From positions 248,001-312,000 of the forward strand of contig WVSP01000002.1 of the NCBI GenBank assembly GCA_015689735.1: DNA of 64,000 bases, written 5' to 3'. Source of the stretch: Rhodobacterales bacterium LSUCC0031. GTDB taxonomy: Bacteria > Pseudomonadota > Alphaproteobacteria > Rhodobacterales > Rhodobacteraceae. The position numbers and the translations under genes are program-made. Each line of letters begins with the position of its first letter. Positions within the stretch are counted from its first letter, which is position 1. Positions 24,207 to 32,666 of the stretch are shown piece after piece. The notes beneath the pieces were generated by a model that made no database searches, had not been told where the DNA came from, and saw only the letters and a program-made list of their open reading frames with translations.

Positions 24207-26647
24207 ATCCGCACCCGTTCGGCTTTGGGGTCATAAAGGGGGGTCAGGCTTGCGCGGGCCTTGTGCCGCACGCCCGCCACTTCGATTTCGTAAGTGCTGG
24301 CCATGACCTGGTCGGCGCTTTCACCGGGGCAGGGGACATAGCCCATCCCGATTGCGCCGCCCAAGGCATGGCCGTAATTGCCGCTGGTTACCGGGCCGAC
24401 GATCTGGCCATCGCGCAAGATCGCCTCGTTATGGAACAAGAGCGGGTCGGGGTTTTCGAGTTGGAATTGCAGCATCATCCGCGCAAGCCCCTGATCTTGC
24501 TTGCGAAGCACCGCGTCGCGGCCGATGAAATCGCCCTTGGTTGTCTTGACGGCAAAGCCGAGGCCTGCCTCCAGCACATGATCCTCATCCGTGATGTCAT
24601 GGCCGAAATGGCGATAAGCCTTCTCGATCCGGCAGCTATCCAGCGTGTGCAGTCCGCAAAGCTTCAGCCCGTGACCCGCGCCTGCCTCGCGCAAGGTCTC
24701 AAAGACATGGGCGGCCATGTCGGTCGAAACATAAAGCTCCCACCCCAGTTCGCCGACGTACGAGATACGATGCGCCCGCGCGAGGCCCATGCCGATCTCG
24801 ATCTCGCGCGCGGTGCTGAAGGCAAAGCCCTTGTGGCTCAGATCATCGGGGCTGACCGCCGACAACAGATCGCGCGCGTTCGGCCCCATCACACAAAAAA
24901 CGGCTTCCGCCGCCGTCATATCGACGATGGCGACTGCATCATCGCCCTGATGGCGGCGCAGCCATGCCAGATCACGTTGCAGCGTGGCGCCCGGCACGAC
25001 CAGCAGATAGGCGGTTTCCGACAAGCGCGTGACCGTCAGATCGCTTTCGATGCCGCCGCGATCGTTGAGCATCTGCGTATAGACGACCCGACCCACCGCC
25101 ACATCGATCTGGTTGGCGCAAAGCCGGTTGAGGAAAGCGCAAGCATCGCGCCCCTCGACCCGGATCTTGCCGAAAGACGTCATGTCGAACAGGCCCACGG
25201 CTTCGCGCACGGCCATATGTTCGGCACGCTGGTTGCCGAACCAGTTCTGGCGGCCCCAGCTATAGCGGTATTCCCTTTCCTGCCCCGGATCGGCGAACCA
25301 ATTGGCGCGTTCCCAGCCCGCAACCTCGCCGAACACGGCACCTTCGGCCTTGAGATGTTCATGGATGGGCGAGCGGCGCACGCCGCGCGCGGTTTCCACC
25401 TGACGATAGGGCCAGTGATCGGCGTAAAGCAGGCCCAAGGTCTCGGTCACGCGTTCCTTCAGATAGCGGCGGTTGCGCTGGAAGGGCTGGGCGCGGCGGA
25501 TATCAACCTCCCACAGGTCAAAGGGCGGCTCGCCTTCGGTGATCCAGTGCGCCAGCGCCATGCCCGCACCGCCCGAGGACACGATCCCGATGGAGTTGTA
25601 GCCCGCCGCGACCCAATAGCCCTTCAGTTCCGGCGCCTCGCCCAAGTAGTAGCGATCATCGGGGGTGAAGCTTTCGGGACCGTTGAAGAAGGTGTGGATG
25701 CCCGCCGTCTGGAACATCGGCATGCGCTTGGTCGCCATCTCGAGGATCGGCTCGAAATGCTCGAAATCCTCGGGCAGGGCGTCAAAGCAGAAATCCTCGG
25801 GGATACCGCCCATTCCCCATGGCTTGGCCTTGGGCTCGAATGCACCGAGCATCATCTTGCCGGCATCGGATTTGTAATAGGCGCATTCATCAGGCACGCG
25901 CAGAACCGGCAAATGTCCAAGCCCTTCAATGGGTTCGGTCACAAGGTAAAAGTGCTCGCAGGCGTGTAGCGGCAAGGTGACGCCCGAAGCTGCCGCCAGA
26001 TCGCGGCCCCACATGCCGCCGCAGTTGATCACCACATCGGCGGCGATATGACCCTGTTCTGTGCCGTTGTCCCAGTTCACGCCGGTCGCGCGCGCCCCGT
26101 CATCGGTGACGGCGGTGACCTTGACCCCTTCGATGATCTGGGCGCCCGCCATCCGTGCGCCCTTGGCCAGCGCCATGGCGATATTGGCCGGGTCGCATTG
26201 CCCGTCGAGCGGCAGATGCAGCGCGCAGGTGACATCGCCGATTTCCACATGCGGATACATGGCGCGCACTTCGGCGGTGGTGATCTCATGCACCTCGACG
26301 CCGAATGTGCGGGCAACGGTCGCTTGCCTCAGCAATTCCTCGCGCCGGTCGGCGGTCAGGCCCAGCGAGATCGAGCCAACCTGCCGCATGCCGGTGGCGA
26401 CGCCGGTTTCCGCCTCGAGCTTGGTATAAAGCTCGGCCGAATACTTGGCGAGCCGCGTCATGTTCTGGCTGCCACGCAACTGGCCGACCAGCCCCGCCGC
26501 ATGCCATGTCGTGCCGCAGGTCAGCTGCTTGCGCTCCAATAGCACGATGTCGGTCCAGCCGAGCTTGGCCAAATGATAGGCCACTGAACAGCCCGAGACA
26601 CCACCGCCGATAATGACCGCGCGCGCATGTGATGGGGGTTTTGCCAT
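24203..26647 (-). CDS. Dimethylglycine/sarcosine dehydrogenase-like flavoprotein with GcvT domain (A)
   Basis: This 814-residue two-domain protein has an N-terminal FAD-dependent amine oxidase (DAO) domain (about 8-400) with VIIGGGVSGCSVAYHLAKLG and the GTTWHAAG motif whose His49 is the covalent FAD site in dimethylglycine dehydrogenase. The C-terminal half (about 430-800) is a GcvT-like tetrahydrofolate domain, recognisable from GLFDMTSFGKI, SYVGELGWELYV, LHTLDSCRIEKAYRHFGHDI and a closing TSGNYGHALGGAIGMGYV. It should oxidise an N-methyl group and hand the one-carbon unit to folate. It is paired with a paralogue 4 bases upstream and the MttB-like gene downstream. Confidence 0.9.
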   Translation of the reverse strand: MAKPPSHARAVIIGGGVSGCSVAYHLAKLGWTDIVLLERKQLTCGTTWHAAGLVGQLRGSQNMTRLAKYSAELYTKLEAETGVATGMRQVGSISLGLTADRREELLRQATVARTFGVEVHEITTAEVRAMYPHVEIGDVTCALHLPLDGQCDPANIAMALAKGARMAGAQIIEGVKVTAVTDDGARATGVNWDNGTEQGHIAADVVINCGGMWGRDLAAASGVTLPLHACEHFYLVTEPIEGLGHLPVLRVPDECAYYKSDAGKMMLGAFEPKAKPWGMGGIPEDFCFDALPEDFEHFEPILEMATKRMPMFQTAGIHTFFNGPESFTPDDRYYLGEAPELKGYWVAAGYNSIGIVSSGGAGMALAHWITEGEPPFDLWEVDIRRAQPFQRNRRYLKERVTETLGLLYADHWPYRQVETARGVRRSPIHEHLKAEGAVFGEVAGWERANWFADPGQEREYRYSWGRQNWFGNQRAEHMAVREAVGLFDMTSFGKIRVEGRDACAFLNRLCANQIDVAVGRVVYTQMLNDRGGIESDLTVTRLSETAYLLVVPGATLQRDLAWLRRHQGDDAVAIVDMTAAEAVFCVMGPNARDLLSAVSPDDLSHKGFAFSTAREIEIGMGLARAHRISYVGELGWELYVSTDMAAHVFETLREAGAGHGLKLCGLHTLDSCRIEKAYRHFGHDITDEDHVLEAGLGFAVKTTKGDFIGRDAVLRKQDQGLARMMLQFQLENPDPLLFHNEAILRDGQIVGPVTSGNYGHALGGAIGMGYVPCPGESADQVMASTYEIEVAGVRHKARASLTPLYDPKAERVRM

Positions 26648-26651
26648 GATG

Positions 26652-29099
26652 TCAGGCCCTCAACCGGCTATTGTCAGGGTCCCAAAGCGGACCATCGGGC
26701 TGCACCACCGCCGCGCAGCGATGCCCGTAGATATCGACCTCGATCTTGGTGCCAGGATGGGCCAGATCGGCGCGCAACATGCCGAGCGCGACGGACGCAC
26801 CAACCCGGTAGCCCCAAGCCCCGGATGTGGTTTCACCCACGACTTGGCCGTCATGCCAGAGCGTTGACATGTAGGGCGCATCCGCCGCCCCTGCATCGAC
26901 CGTCAAGGTCACAAAGCGTTTGGCCACACCTGCCTGTTTTTCACTCAAAAGCGCCTGTTTGCCGGGGAAATCCTGCGCCTTGTCAAAGCGAATGAAGCGA
27001 TCAAGGCCGCCCTGCAACAGGCTGTAATCCGTGGACAAGTCGCCTTTCCATGCGCGATAGCCCTTTTCGATGCGCAGGCTGTTCAGCGCGAACATGCCGA
27101 AGGGTTTGGCCCCTTGGTTCAAGATCGCGTCATAAATAGCTGGGATATGGTCAATTTCGGCATGAACCTCCCATCCCAATTCGCCTGCGAAGGACACCCG
27201 CGCCAGCCAGCAGGGTTGGCCCGCCAGATGCGCCTTCTGATGGGTCAGCCACGGCAGGGTTAGGTCGGCATCGGTGCCGATGGCGGCCAGCAGCGCGCGC
27301 GATCTGGGGCCGGTCACGATCAGCGTGCCGATCTCGCGGCTTTGGTCTGCCAAGGACAGGCCGGGGGGCAGGTCGCGCTCTAGCCATTCGCGGTCATGCC
27401 ATTGCGCGACGGCCGCCGTGATCAGCGTATAGTCGTCAGGCCCGTGGCAGGCGACCGACATCTCGGTCACGATGCGGCCACGCGTATCGGGGAAATAGGC
27501 AAGCCCCAGCCGCCCCGGTTTTGGCAAACCACCCGATATCTTGCCCAAAAGCCATTCACCCGCGCCATCCCCCGTCAGGCGGAAGCGCGAAAAGCCGGGT
27601 AGATCGAGCACGCCCACATCATCGCGCACGGCCTCGCATTCCTCGCGGATGCGCGCTTCCCAGGGGCCGGCGCGGTTCCAAGTCTGGGTCGCCTCCTCGG
27701 AGGTATCGTCGCCCGGTTGCGCGAACCAATTCGCGCGTTCCCAGCCGCCATAGGCGCCCATCTGCCCGCCCAGCGCCTTCACCCGTTCATGGACGGGCGA
27801 AACCTTGCGGTCGGGCGCGGCAGGCCAGCGGTGCCAGGGGAAATGCATGGCGTATTCGTGGCCATAGACCTCCATGCCCTTTTGCACGCAATAATCATGA
27901 TCAGTGTAATCGGTGAACCGGCGCGGGTCGCAGGACCACATGTCCCATTCCGTCGCGCCCTCCGTGATCCACTCGGCCAGAACCTTGCCCGCGCCACCGC
28001 CCTGCGCGATGCCAAAGGTAAAGACGCAGGCCTCGAACGCATTTGGCACGCCCGGCATCGGCCCGATCAGCGGGTTGCCATCGGGCGTATAGGGGATGGG
28101 GCCGTTGATGACGCGGGCAAGCCCGGCCTCGGCCAATAACGGTACACGCGCCATCGAATCCTCGATCTGGAAGGACAGCCGCTCCAGATCGTCGGGGTAA
28201 AGCTGAAAGCTGAAATCCTCGGGCATGGGATCGGCGGGGTCGGCCCAATGCGCCCGGCATGGCCGCTCATAGGGGCCGAGGTTGAAGCCGTTCTTTTCCT
28301 GACGCAGGTAGTACGAGGTATCGACATCGCGCAGAAGCGGCAGCTTGTGACCGGCCGCTTGCGCCCAATCGCGGATTTCCGGCACTTCGTCAAAGACCAT
28401 GTATTGATGGCTCATCACCATCATCGGCACGGTGCGACCGCCATAGGGCTTGAACCATTCGCCCACACGCTGCGCATAGTATCCGGCCGCATTGACGACG
28501 ATCTCGCAGCGGATATCGCCCTTTTCGGTATGCACGATCCATTCGTCGTTTTCACGGCTGACGCCCGTGGCGGGGCAGAACCGCGCGATGGTCGCCCCCA
28601 TGTCGCGCGCCCCCTTGGCCAACGCTTGGGTCAGCTGTGCGGGGTCGATATCGCCATCGGCCGGATCGTAAAGCGCGCCCTTGAGGTCATGTGTCTCGAT
28701 GAAGGGGTATTTATCCTTGATCTCGCCAGGGCTGAGGATTTCCAGCTTCATCCCTTGATAAAGTCCCATGCCGCGCGCGCGGGCAAATTCCTGCATCCGC
28801 TCGTCGGAATGCGCAAGCCGGATGGACCCGGTCACATGGTAGTTCATCGGGTAATCGACCGCCGCCCCAAGCCCGCGATAAAGCTCGGTCGAGTAACGCT
28901 GCATGTTCATCAGCGACCAAGACGTGGAAAATGTCGGCACATTGCCCGCTGCATGCCAGGTCGAGCCTGCGGTCAACTCGTTTTTCTCGAGCAGAACGCA
29001 ATCGGTCCAGCCTGCACGTGCCAGATGATAGAGCGCCGAAACTCCAACAACGCCGCCGCCGATGATCACAACGCGCGCATGACGCGGTAAATCCGACAT
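26652..29099 (-). CDS. Dimethylglycine/sarcosine dehydrogenase-like flavoprotein with GcvT domain (B)
   Basis: This 815-residue paralogue of the next gene has the same two-domain order. VIIGGGVVGVSALYHLARAG and GSTWHAAG (His49, probable covalent FAD link) lie in the oxidase half. The GcvT half (from about residue 470) contains GVLDLPGFSRFRLTG, SFAGELGWEVHAEID, LNSLRIEKGYRAWKGDL and TSGAWGYRVGASVALGMLR. The two copies differ in the substrate-facing loops, which suggests different N-methylated substrates or successive demethylations. It is the first gene of the operon; the start at 29097-29099 follows a GGGGGA ribosome site. The divergent LysR gene starts 105 bases away. Confidence 0.9.
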   Translation of the reverse strand: MSDLPRHARVVIIGGGVVGVSALYHLARAGWTDCVLLEKNELTAGSTWHAAGNVPTFSTSWSLMNMQRYSTELYRGLGAAVDYPMNYHVTGSIRLAHSDERMQEFARARGMGLYQGMKLEILSPGEIKDKYPFIETHDLKGALYDPADGDIDPAQLTQALAKGARDMGATIARFCPATGVSRENDEWIVHTEKGDIRCEIVVNAAGYYAQRVGEWFKPYGGRTVPMMVMSHQYMVFDEVPEIRDWAQAAGHKLPLLRDVDTSYYLRQEKNGFNLGPYERPCRAHWADPADPMPEDFSFQLYPDDLERLSFQIEDSMARVPLLAEAGLARVINGPIPYTPDGNPLIGPMPGVPNAFEACVFTFGIAQGGGAGKVLAEWITEGATEWDMWSCDPRRFTDYTDHDYCVQKGMEVYGHEYAMHFPWHRWPAAPDRKVSPVHERVKALGGQMGAYGGWERANWFAQPGDDTSEEATQTWNRAGPWEARIREECEAVRDDVGVLDLPGFSRFRLTGDGAGEWLLGKISGGLPKPGRLGLAYFPDTRGRIVTEMSVACHGPDDYTLITAAVAQWHDREWLERDLPPGLSLADQSREIGTLIVTGPRSRALLAAIGTDADLTLPWLTHQKAHLAGQPCWLARVSFAGELGWEVHAEIDHIPAIYDAILNQGAKPFGMFALNSLRIEKGYRAWKGDLSTDYSLLQGGLDRFIRFDKAQDFPGKQALLSEKQAGVAKRFVTLTVDAGAADAPYMSTLWHDGQVVGETTSGAWGYRVGASVALGMLRADLAHPGTKIEVDIYGHRCAAVVQPDGPLWDPDNSRLRA

Positions 29100-29204
29100 G
29101 TGCTGTCCCCCTTTTATCTCTCGCGACAGTATTCCCCTAGCAAGACCCGAGTTCAATTCGCCGCAGAGATGTGTATTGATCGGATAAATCGATTAGGACA
29201 GACC

Positions 29205-30062
29205 ATGACCCTAGAGCAGATCGAAACCTTTTTGGACCTGTGCGAGACGCGCAGTTTCAACCGCACCGCCAACCGTCTGGGGGTGACGCAATCGACCATC
29301 TCGGGGCGGGTGCAGGCGCTTGAGGCGGCGTTGGGCTGCAAGCTCTTGGAGCGGAGCCGCGCAGGCACCGACCTCACCACCGAAGGGCTAAGGTTCGAAC
29401 CGCATGCACGCGCCTTGCGCAATGGTTGGACGGCCGCGGGCCAAGCGGTCAAAGGTGCAGGCAATGCCGCGATGGCCATGCGGATCGGCATCCAGCATGA
29501 TCTGTTGGGCGATCAGGTGGCCCAATGGGTCAAGGCGGTGCAAGGGGCGGTGCCTGACACGGCGCTTTACGTCGAGGCCGATTACTCCGCCCAGATGTGT
29601 GCCGATGTGCGCGACGGCCAGCTTGATCTGGCTATTCACTACACGCCCAAACCCCATCCTGATCTGCATTTCGAAACGCTGGGCGAGGTCAGCTATGTCA
29701 TGGTCTCGACCGAGGTTGAGGATCTGGCCGATATCCGCGCCGAAAGCTACATCTTGCCCAATTACGCCCCGGCTTTTTCCGCAACCCATGCGGCGCTGTT
29801 GCCAATGCTATCGGTTGGCATCGTCTCAAGCGGGCAGAACGCCGTGATCCGGGGGCTTTTGACGGCGCTTGGCGGCAGCACCTATGTGCTACGTGCCACG
29901 GCGCTTGATCTAGAAAAGATGGGGCTTGCCCGGCGCGTGGCAGGTGCGCCACGGATCGATCAGCCGGTTTATGCAGCGCTCCATCTGCGCAATCGTCACC
30001 GGGGCGCGCATCGGCGGATCTTGCGCGCGCTCAAGGCGCATCTGACCGCACGATCGGCCTAG
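29205..30062 (+). CDS. LysR family transcriptional regulator of the amine operon
   Basis: This 285-residue LysR protein starts with LEQIETFLDLCETRSFNRTANRLGVTQSTISGRVQALEAALG, the standard winged helix, followed by a periplasmic-binding-protein-like effector domain. The ATG at 29205 is preferred because it begins right at the HTH; a 35-residue extension is open but unlikely. It is divergent from the dimethylglycine-dehydrogenase-like operon and probably activates it in response to the amine or betaine. Its 3' end overlaps the next, convergent LysR gene by 32 bases. Confidence 0.9.
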   Translation: MTLEQIETFLDLCETRSFNRTANRLGVTQSTISGRVQALEAALGCKLLERSRAGTDLTTEGLRFEPHARALRNGWTAAGQAVKGAGNAAMAMRIGIQHDLLGDQVAQWVKAVQGAVPDTALYVEADYSAQMCADVRDGQLDLAIHYTPKPHPDLHFETLGEVSYVMVSTEVEDLADIRAESYILPNYAPAFSATHAALLPMLSVGIVSSGQNAVIRGLLTALGGSTYVLRATALDLEKMGLARRVAGAPRIDQPVYAALHLRNRHRGAHRRILRALKAHLTARSA

Positions 30063-30942
30063 GCCATTCGCCCTTGCGCGCCTGATCGACCAGCCAGTTC
30101 ACACAAGCCACGATCTCGGGGCGGTGATGATTGCCTGCATGGGGCAGCACGATGTGATGACCCAACCGCTCGGGCAAGATGGCGTCACAGGCCTGAACCA
30201 GATCACCGCGCGCGAGATAGGGCGCGGCCAGCGTATCGGCGATCAAGGCATAGCCTTGGCCGCTCTTGGCCAGTTCAAGCGCCACAAGCGATTGATCGAC
30301 GACATAGACGGGCGCGGGCAGGGTCGCGGTGGGGGCATGTTCTTGCTGGAACTGCGCCCACGTGTCGATCGCCCCTGTCACTTCGATCAAGGGGCCTTGC
30401 AGCACGGTTGCGATCGACCCCGCTTTCGCAGGGGCGCAGACTGGCACAACATGGCCCTTGCACAGCGCCATGACCGCGCCATCAGGCCAAGTGCCGTCGC
30501 CATAACGAATATCGATATCGATCGGATCGCGGCCTCCGGTTTCTGACCATGACGCCGAAAGGATGCGCAGATTGATTTCGGGGTGGATTTGCCGAAAGGC
30601 CCCGATGCGCGGCATTAGCCACAGCACGTTGAACGAGCTCAACCCCCGCAGCGTCAGCGTCGCAGGGTTGTTCTTGCCGAAAATCCCGGCCGTGCCTGTC
30701 TCGATCACCGAGAATGCCTTGGTCACCACAGGCAGGTAGTTTTGCCCCGGAAGCGTCAGCACCAGCATGCGGCGCTGGCGGGCGAACAACTTGCGGCCCA
30801 GCTCTGCCTCAAGCGCACGCACCTGGTAGCTGACCGCCGATGGCGTCAGGCCCAGCTCCTCTGCTGCACGGGTGAAATTGCCTAGCCGCGCGCTGGCCTC
30901 GAAGGCGCGCAACCATGGCAGGGGGGGGAGATGCGTGAACAT
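30031..30942 (-). CDS. LysR family transcriptional regulator (GcvA-like)
   Basis: This is a 303-residue LysR protein whose N-terminus LPPLPWLRAFEASARLGNFTRAAEELGLTPSAVSYQVRALEAELG is typical of the GcvA/AmpR-like group. The LysR substrate-binding domain follows (RGLSSFNVLWLMPRIGAF). The start at 30940-30942 has a G-run ribosome site. It is divergent from the GMC oxidoreductase gene across 107 bases that contain two inverted repeats, so it likely controls the GMC and enolase-family genes. Its last 32 bases overlap the 3' end of the convergent LysR gene. Confidence 0.9.
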   Translation of the reverse strand: MFTHLPPLPWLRAFEASARLGNFTRAAEELGLTPSAVSYQVRALEAELGRKLFARQRRMLVLTLPGQNYLPVVTKAFSVIETGTAGIFGKNNPATLTLRGLSSFNVLWLMPRIGAFRQIHPEINLRILSASWSETGGRDPIDIDIRYGDGTWPDGAVMALCKGHVVPVCAPAKAGSIATVLQGPLIEVTGAIDTWAQFQQEHAPTATLPAPVYVVDQSLVALELAKSGQGYALIADTLAAPYLARGDLVQACDAILPERLGHHIVLPHAGNHHRPEIVACVNWLVDQARKGEWPRPIVRSDAP

Positions 30943-30975
30943 GCCCCCCTGATGACAAAATTTTTCGATGTTGTC

Positions 30976-30991
30976 GCGAAAATTTTTTCGC
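30976..30991. promoter_or_regulatory. Inverted repeat, candidate LysR operator
   Basis: GCGAAAA (30976-30982) and TTTTCGC (30985-30991) form a perfect inverted repeat around TT, between the divergent LysR and GMC genes. A related half, AAAATTTTTCG, occurs just upstream at 30957-30967. The site lies about 60 bases before the GMC start, where LysR activators commonly bind. It is followed by an alternating CG run near 31003-31014. Confidence 0.45.
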
Positions 30992-31017
30992 TGTGTGGCG
31001 GTCGCGCGCGCGCGCAT

Positions 31018-31035
31018 TGTGCGGTGTAACGCACA
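31018..31035. promoter_or_regulatory. Second inverted repeat before the GMC oxidoreductase gene
   Basis: TGTGCG (31018-31023) and CGCACA (31030-31035) form a 6-bp inverted repeat with a 6-base spacer, ending 14 bases before the GMC start codon. It may be a second operator or an RNA stem in the leader. Confidence 0.35.
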
Positions 31036-31049
31036 GTATCGAGCAAAGC

Positions 31050-32666
31050 ATGCAAACTTATGATTTCGTGATTGTCGGCGGTGGATCGGCGGGCTGCGTG
31101 CTGGCCGAAAGGCTTTCGGCCTCGGGGCGGTTCAGCGTCCTCTTGCTCGAGGCGGGGGGGCGCGATTGGTCGCCCTGGATCGGCTTGCCCATCGGCTATG
31201 GCAAATTGTTCTATCACCCTCATCTGAATTGGCAGCTTCAGACCGAGGCCGAGGACAGCCTTGGCGGGCGCAAGGGCTATTGGCCGCGCGGCAAGGTCCT
31301 GGGCGGGTCGGGTGCGATCAACGCGATGGTCTATGCACGCGGCCTGCCGCATGATTTCGACGACTGGGAGGCGGCAGGCGCCACCGGCTGGGGCTGGGAG
31401 AACGTCGAAAAAATCTATGAACGGATGGAGACACGGGTGGCCCCTGATGGCGACATGGTGGGCGATGGCCCGATCCATGTGCAAGATGTCTCGGACCAGA
31501 TTCACCCAACCAACAGGCATTTCTTTGCCGCCGCCGCCGAAACCGGGCATCCGCAAAGCGATGATTTCAACGCATCCGCTTCCGAGGGGGCAGCGGTCTA
31601 TCGCATCAACACCCATCGCGGACGGCGAGACAGCTCGGCGCGGGCCTATCTGGCGCGGGCGCGGGGGCGGGCGAATTTGCGCATCGTTACCCATGCCCAT
31701 GTTGATCGCATCGGCTTCGAGGGCAAGCGCGCGATCAACGTCACCTATCTGCGCAAGGGGCGCGCGGTGACGGTGCGCGCGGGCCGCGAGATCATCTTGT
31801 CGGCGGGGTCGGTCGCCTCGCCCTTGATCTTGCAGCGCTCGGGGTTGGGGGCGGCGGGCTTGCTGCAAAAGGCCGGCATCACGCCACTCGTCGATCTGCG
31901 CCATGTGGGCGAGAACCTGCAAGATCACCTTGCAGTCAGCTATTATTTCCGCGCAACGGAACCCACGCTGAACAACCAGCTTGCACCGCTTTGGGGCAAG
32001 ATCCGAGCAGCCATTCAATATGCGCTCACGCGCAAGGGCGTGCTATCGTTGTCGGTTAATCAATGCGGCGGGTATTTCCGCTCGGATCCGGGGCTGAACC
32101 GGCCCGATCAACAGGTCTATTTCAACCCCGTCACCTATACCACGCGGGTGGTCGAGGGGCGGCGCACGGTTATCAACCCCGACCCATTTCCCGGTTTCAT
32201 CCTGTGTCACCAGCCCTGTCGGCCGACCAGCCGGGGCCGGATTGCCATTTCCGGGGCCGATCCGCTGGCGCCGCCGCTGATCGCGCCCAATTCGCTGGCA
32301 ACCCCCGAAGATCGCGCCAGCGCCATTGCAGGCGGTAGGCTGTGTCAGACGCTCGCGCGCAGCAAGGCGCTCGATGGGCTGATCGCTGCGAGCATGGACC
32401 CGATCGACCTGCGCGAGATGGATGACGACGCGATCCTCGCCGATTTCCGCGCGCGCTGCGGCACAGTCTATCACCCGGTCGGCACCTGCAAGATGGGGCA
32501 AGATGCGGGCAACTCCGTTGTCGATCCCGCCTGCCGGGTGCATGGGGTGGTGGGCCTGCGCGTGATCGATGCCTCGGTTTTTCCCAATGTCACCTCGGCC
32601 AATACCAATGCGCCGACGATGATGGTCGCCAACCGCGCGGCCGATCTGATCCTGGAGAGCGCATGA
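31050..32666 (+). CDS. GMC family oxidoreductase (choline dehydrogenase-like)
   Basis: This 538-residue FAD enzyme has the GMC signatures: YDFVIVGGGSAGCVLAERLS at the N-terminus, LGGSGAINAMVYARGLPHDFDDW (GMC signature 1), GREIILSAGSVASPLILQRSGLG (signature 2), the active-site His in VYHPVGTCKMG and the second catalytic residue (Asn/His position) in ANTNAPTMMVANRAADLI. It oxidises a primary alcohol to an aldehyde or acid. Choline is possible, but many alcohols are used by this family, and no betaine aldehyde dehydrogenase follows. It overlaps an enolase-superfamily gene by 4 bases, which points to sugar or aldonic-acid catabolism rather than choline. Confidence 0.88.
   Translation: MQTYDFVIVGGGSAGCVLAERLSASGRFSVLLLEAGGRDWSPWIGLPIGYGKLFYHPHLNWQLQTEAEDSLGGRKGYWPRGKVLGGSGAINAMVYARGLPHDFDDWEAAGATGWGWENVEKIYERMETRVAPDGDMVGDGPIHVQDVSDQIHPTNRHFFAAAAETGHPQSDDFNASASEGAAVYRINTHRGRRDSSARAYLARARGRANLRIVTHAHVDRIGFEGKRAINVTYLRKGRAVTVRAGREIILSAGSVASPLILQRSGLGAAGLLQKAGITPLVDLRHVGENLQDHLAVSYYFRATEPTLNNQLAPLWGKIRAAIQYALTRKGVLSLSVNQCGGYFRSDPGLNRPDQQVYFNPVTYTTRVVEGRRTVINPDPFPGFILCHQPCRPTSRGRIAISGADPLAPPLIAPNSLATPEDRASAIAGGRLCQTLARSKALDGLIAASMDPIDLREMDDDAILADFRARCGTVYHPVGTCKMGQDAGNSVVDPACRVHGVVGLRVIDASVFPNVTSANTNAPTMMVANRAADLILESA

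Noticed and set aside
24104-25969. 621-codon plus-strand frame opposite the dimethylglycine-dehydrogenase-like gene A
   Set aside because: The opposite strand has clear FAD and GcvT motifs; this frame shows no motif and no ribosome site.
31003-31014. Alternating CG run as a functional repeat
   Set aside because: A 12-base CG alternation is common in this GC range and has no further structure.
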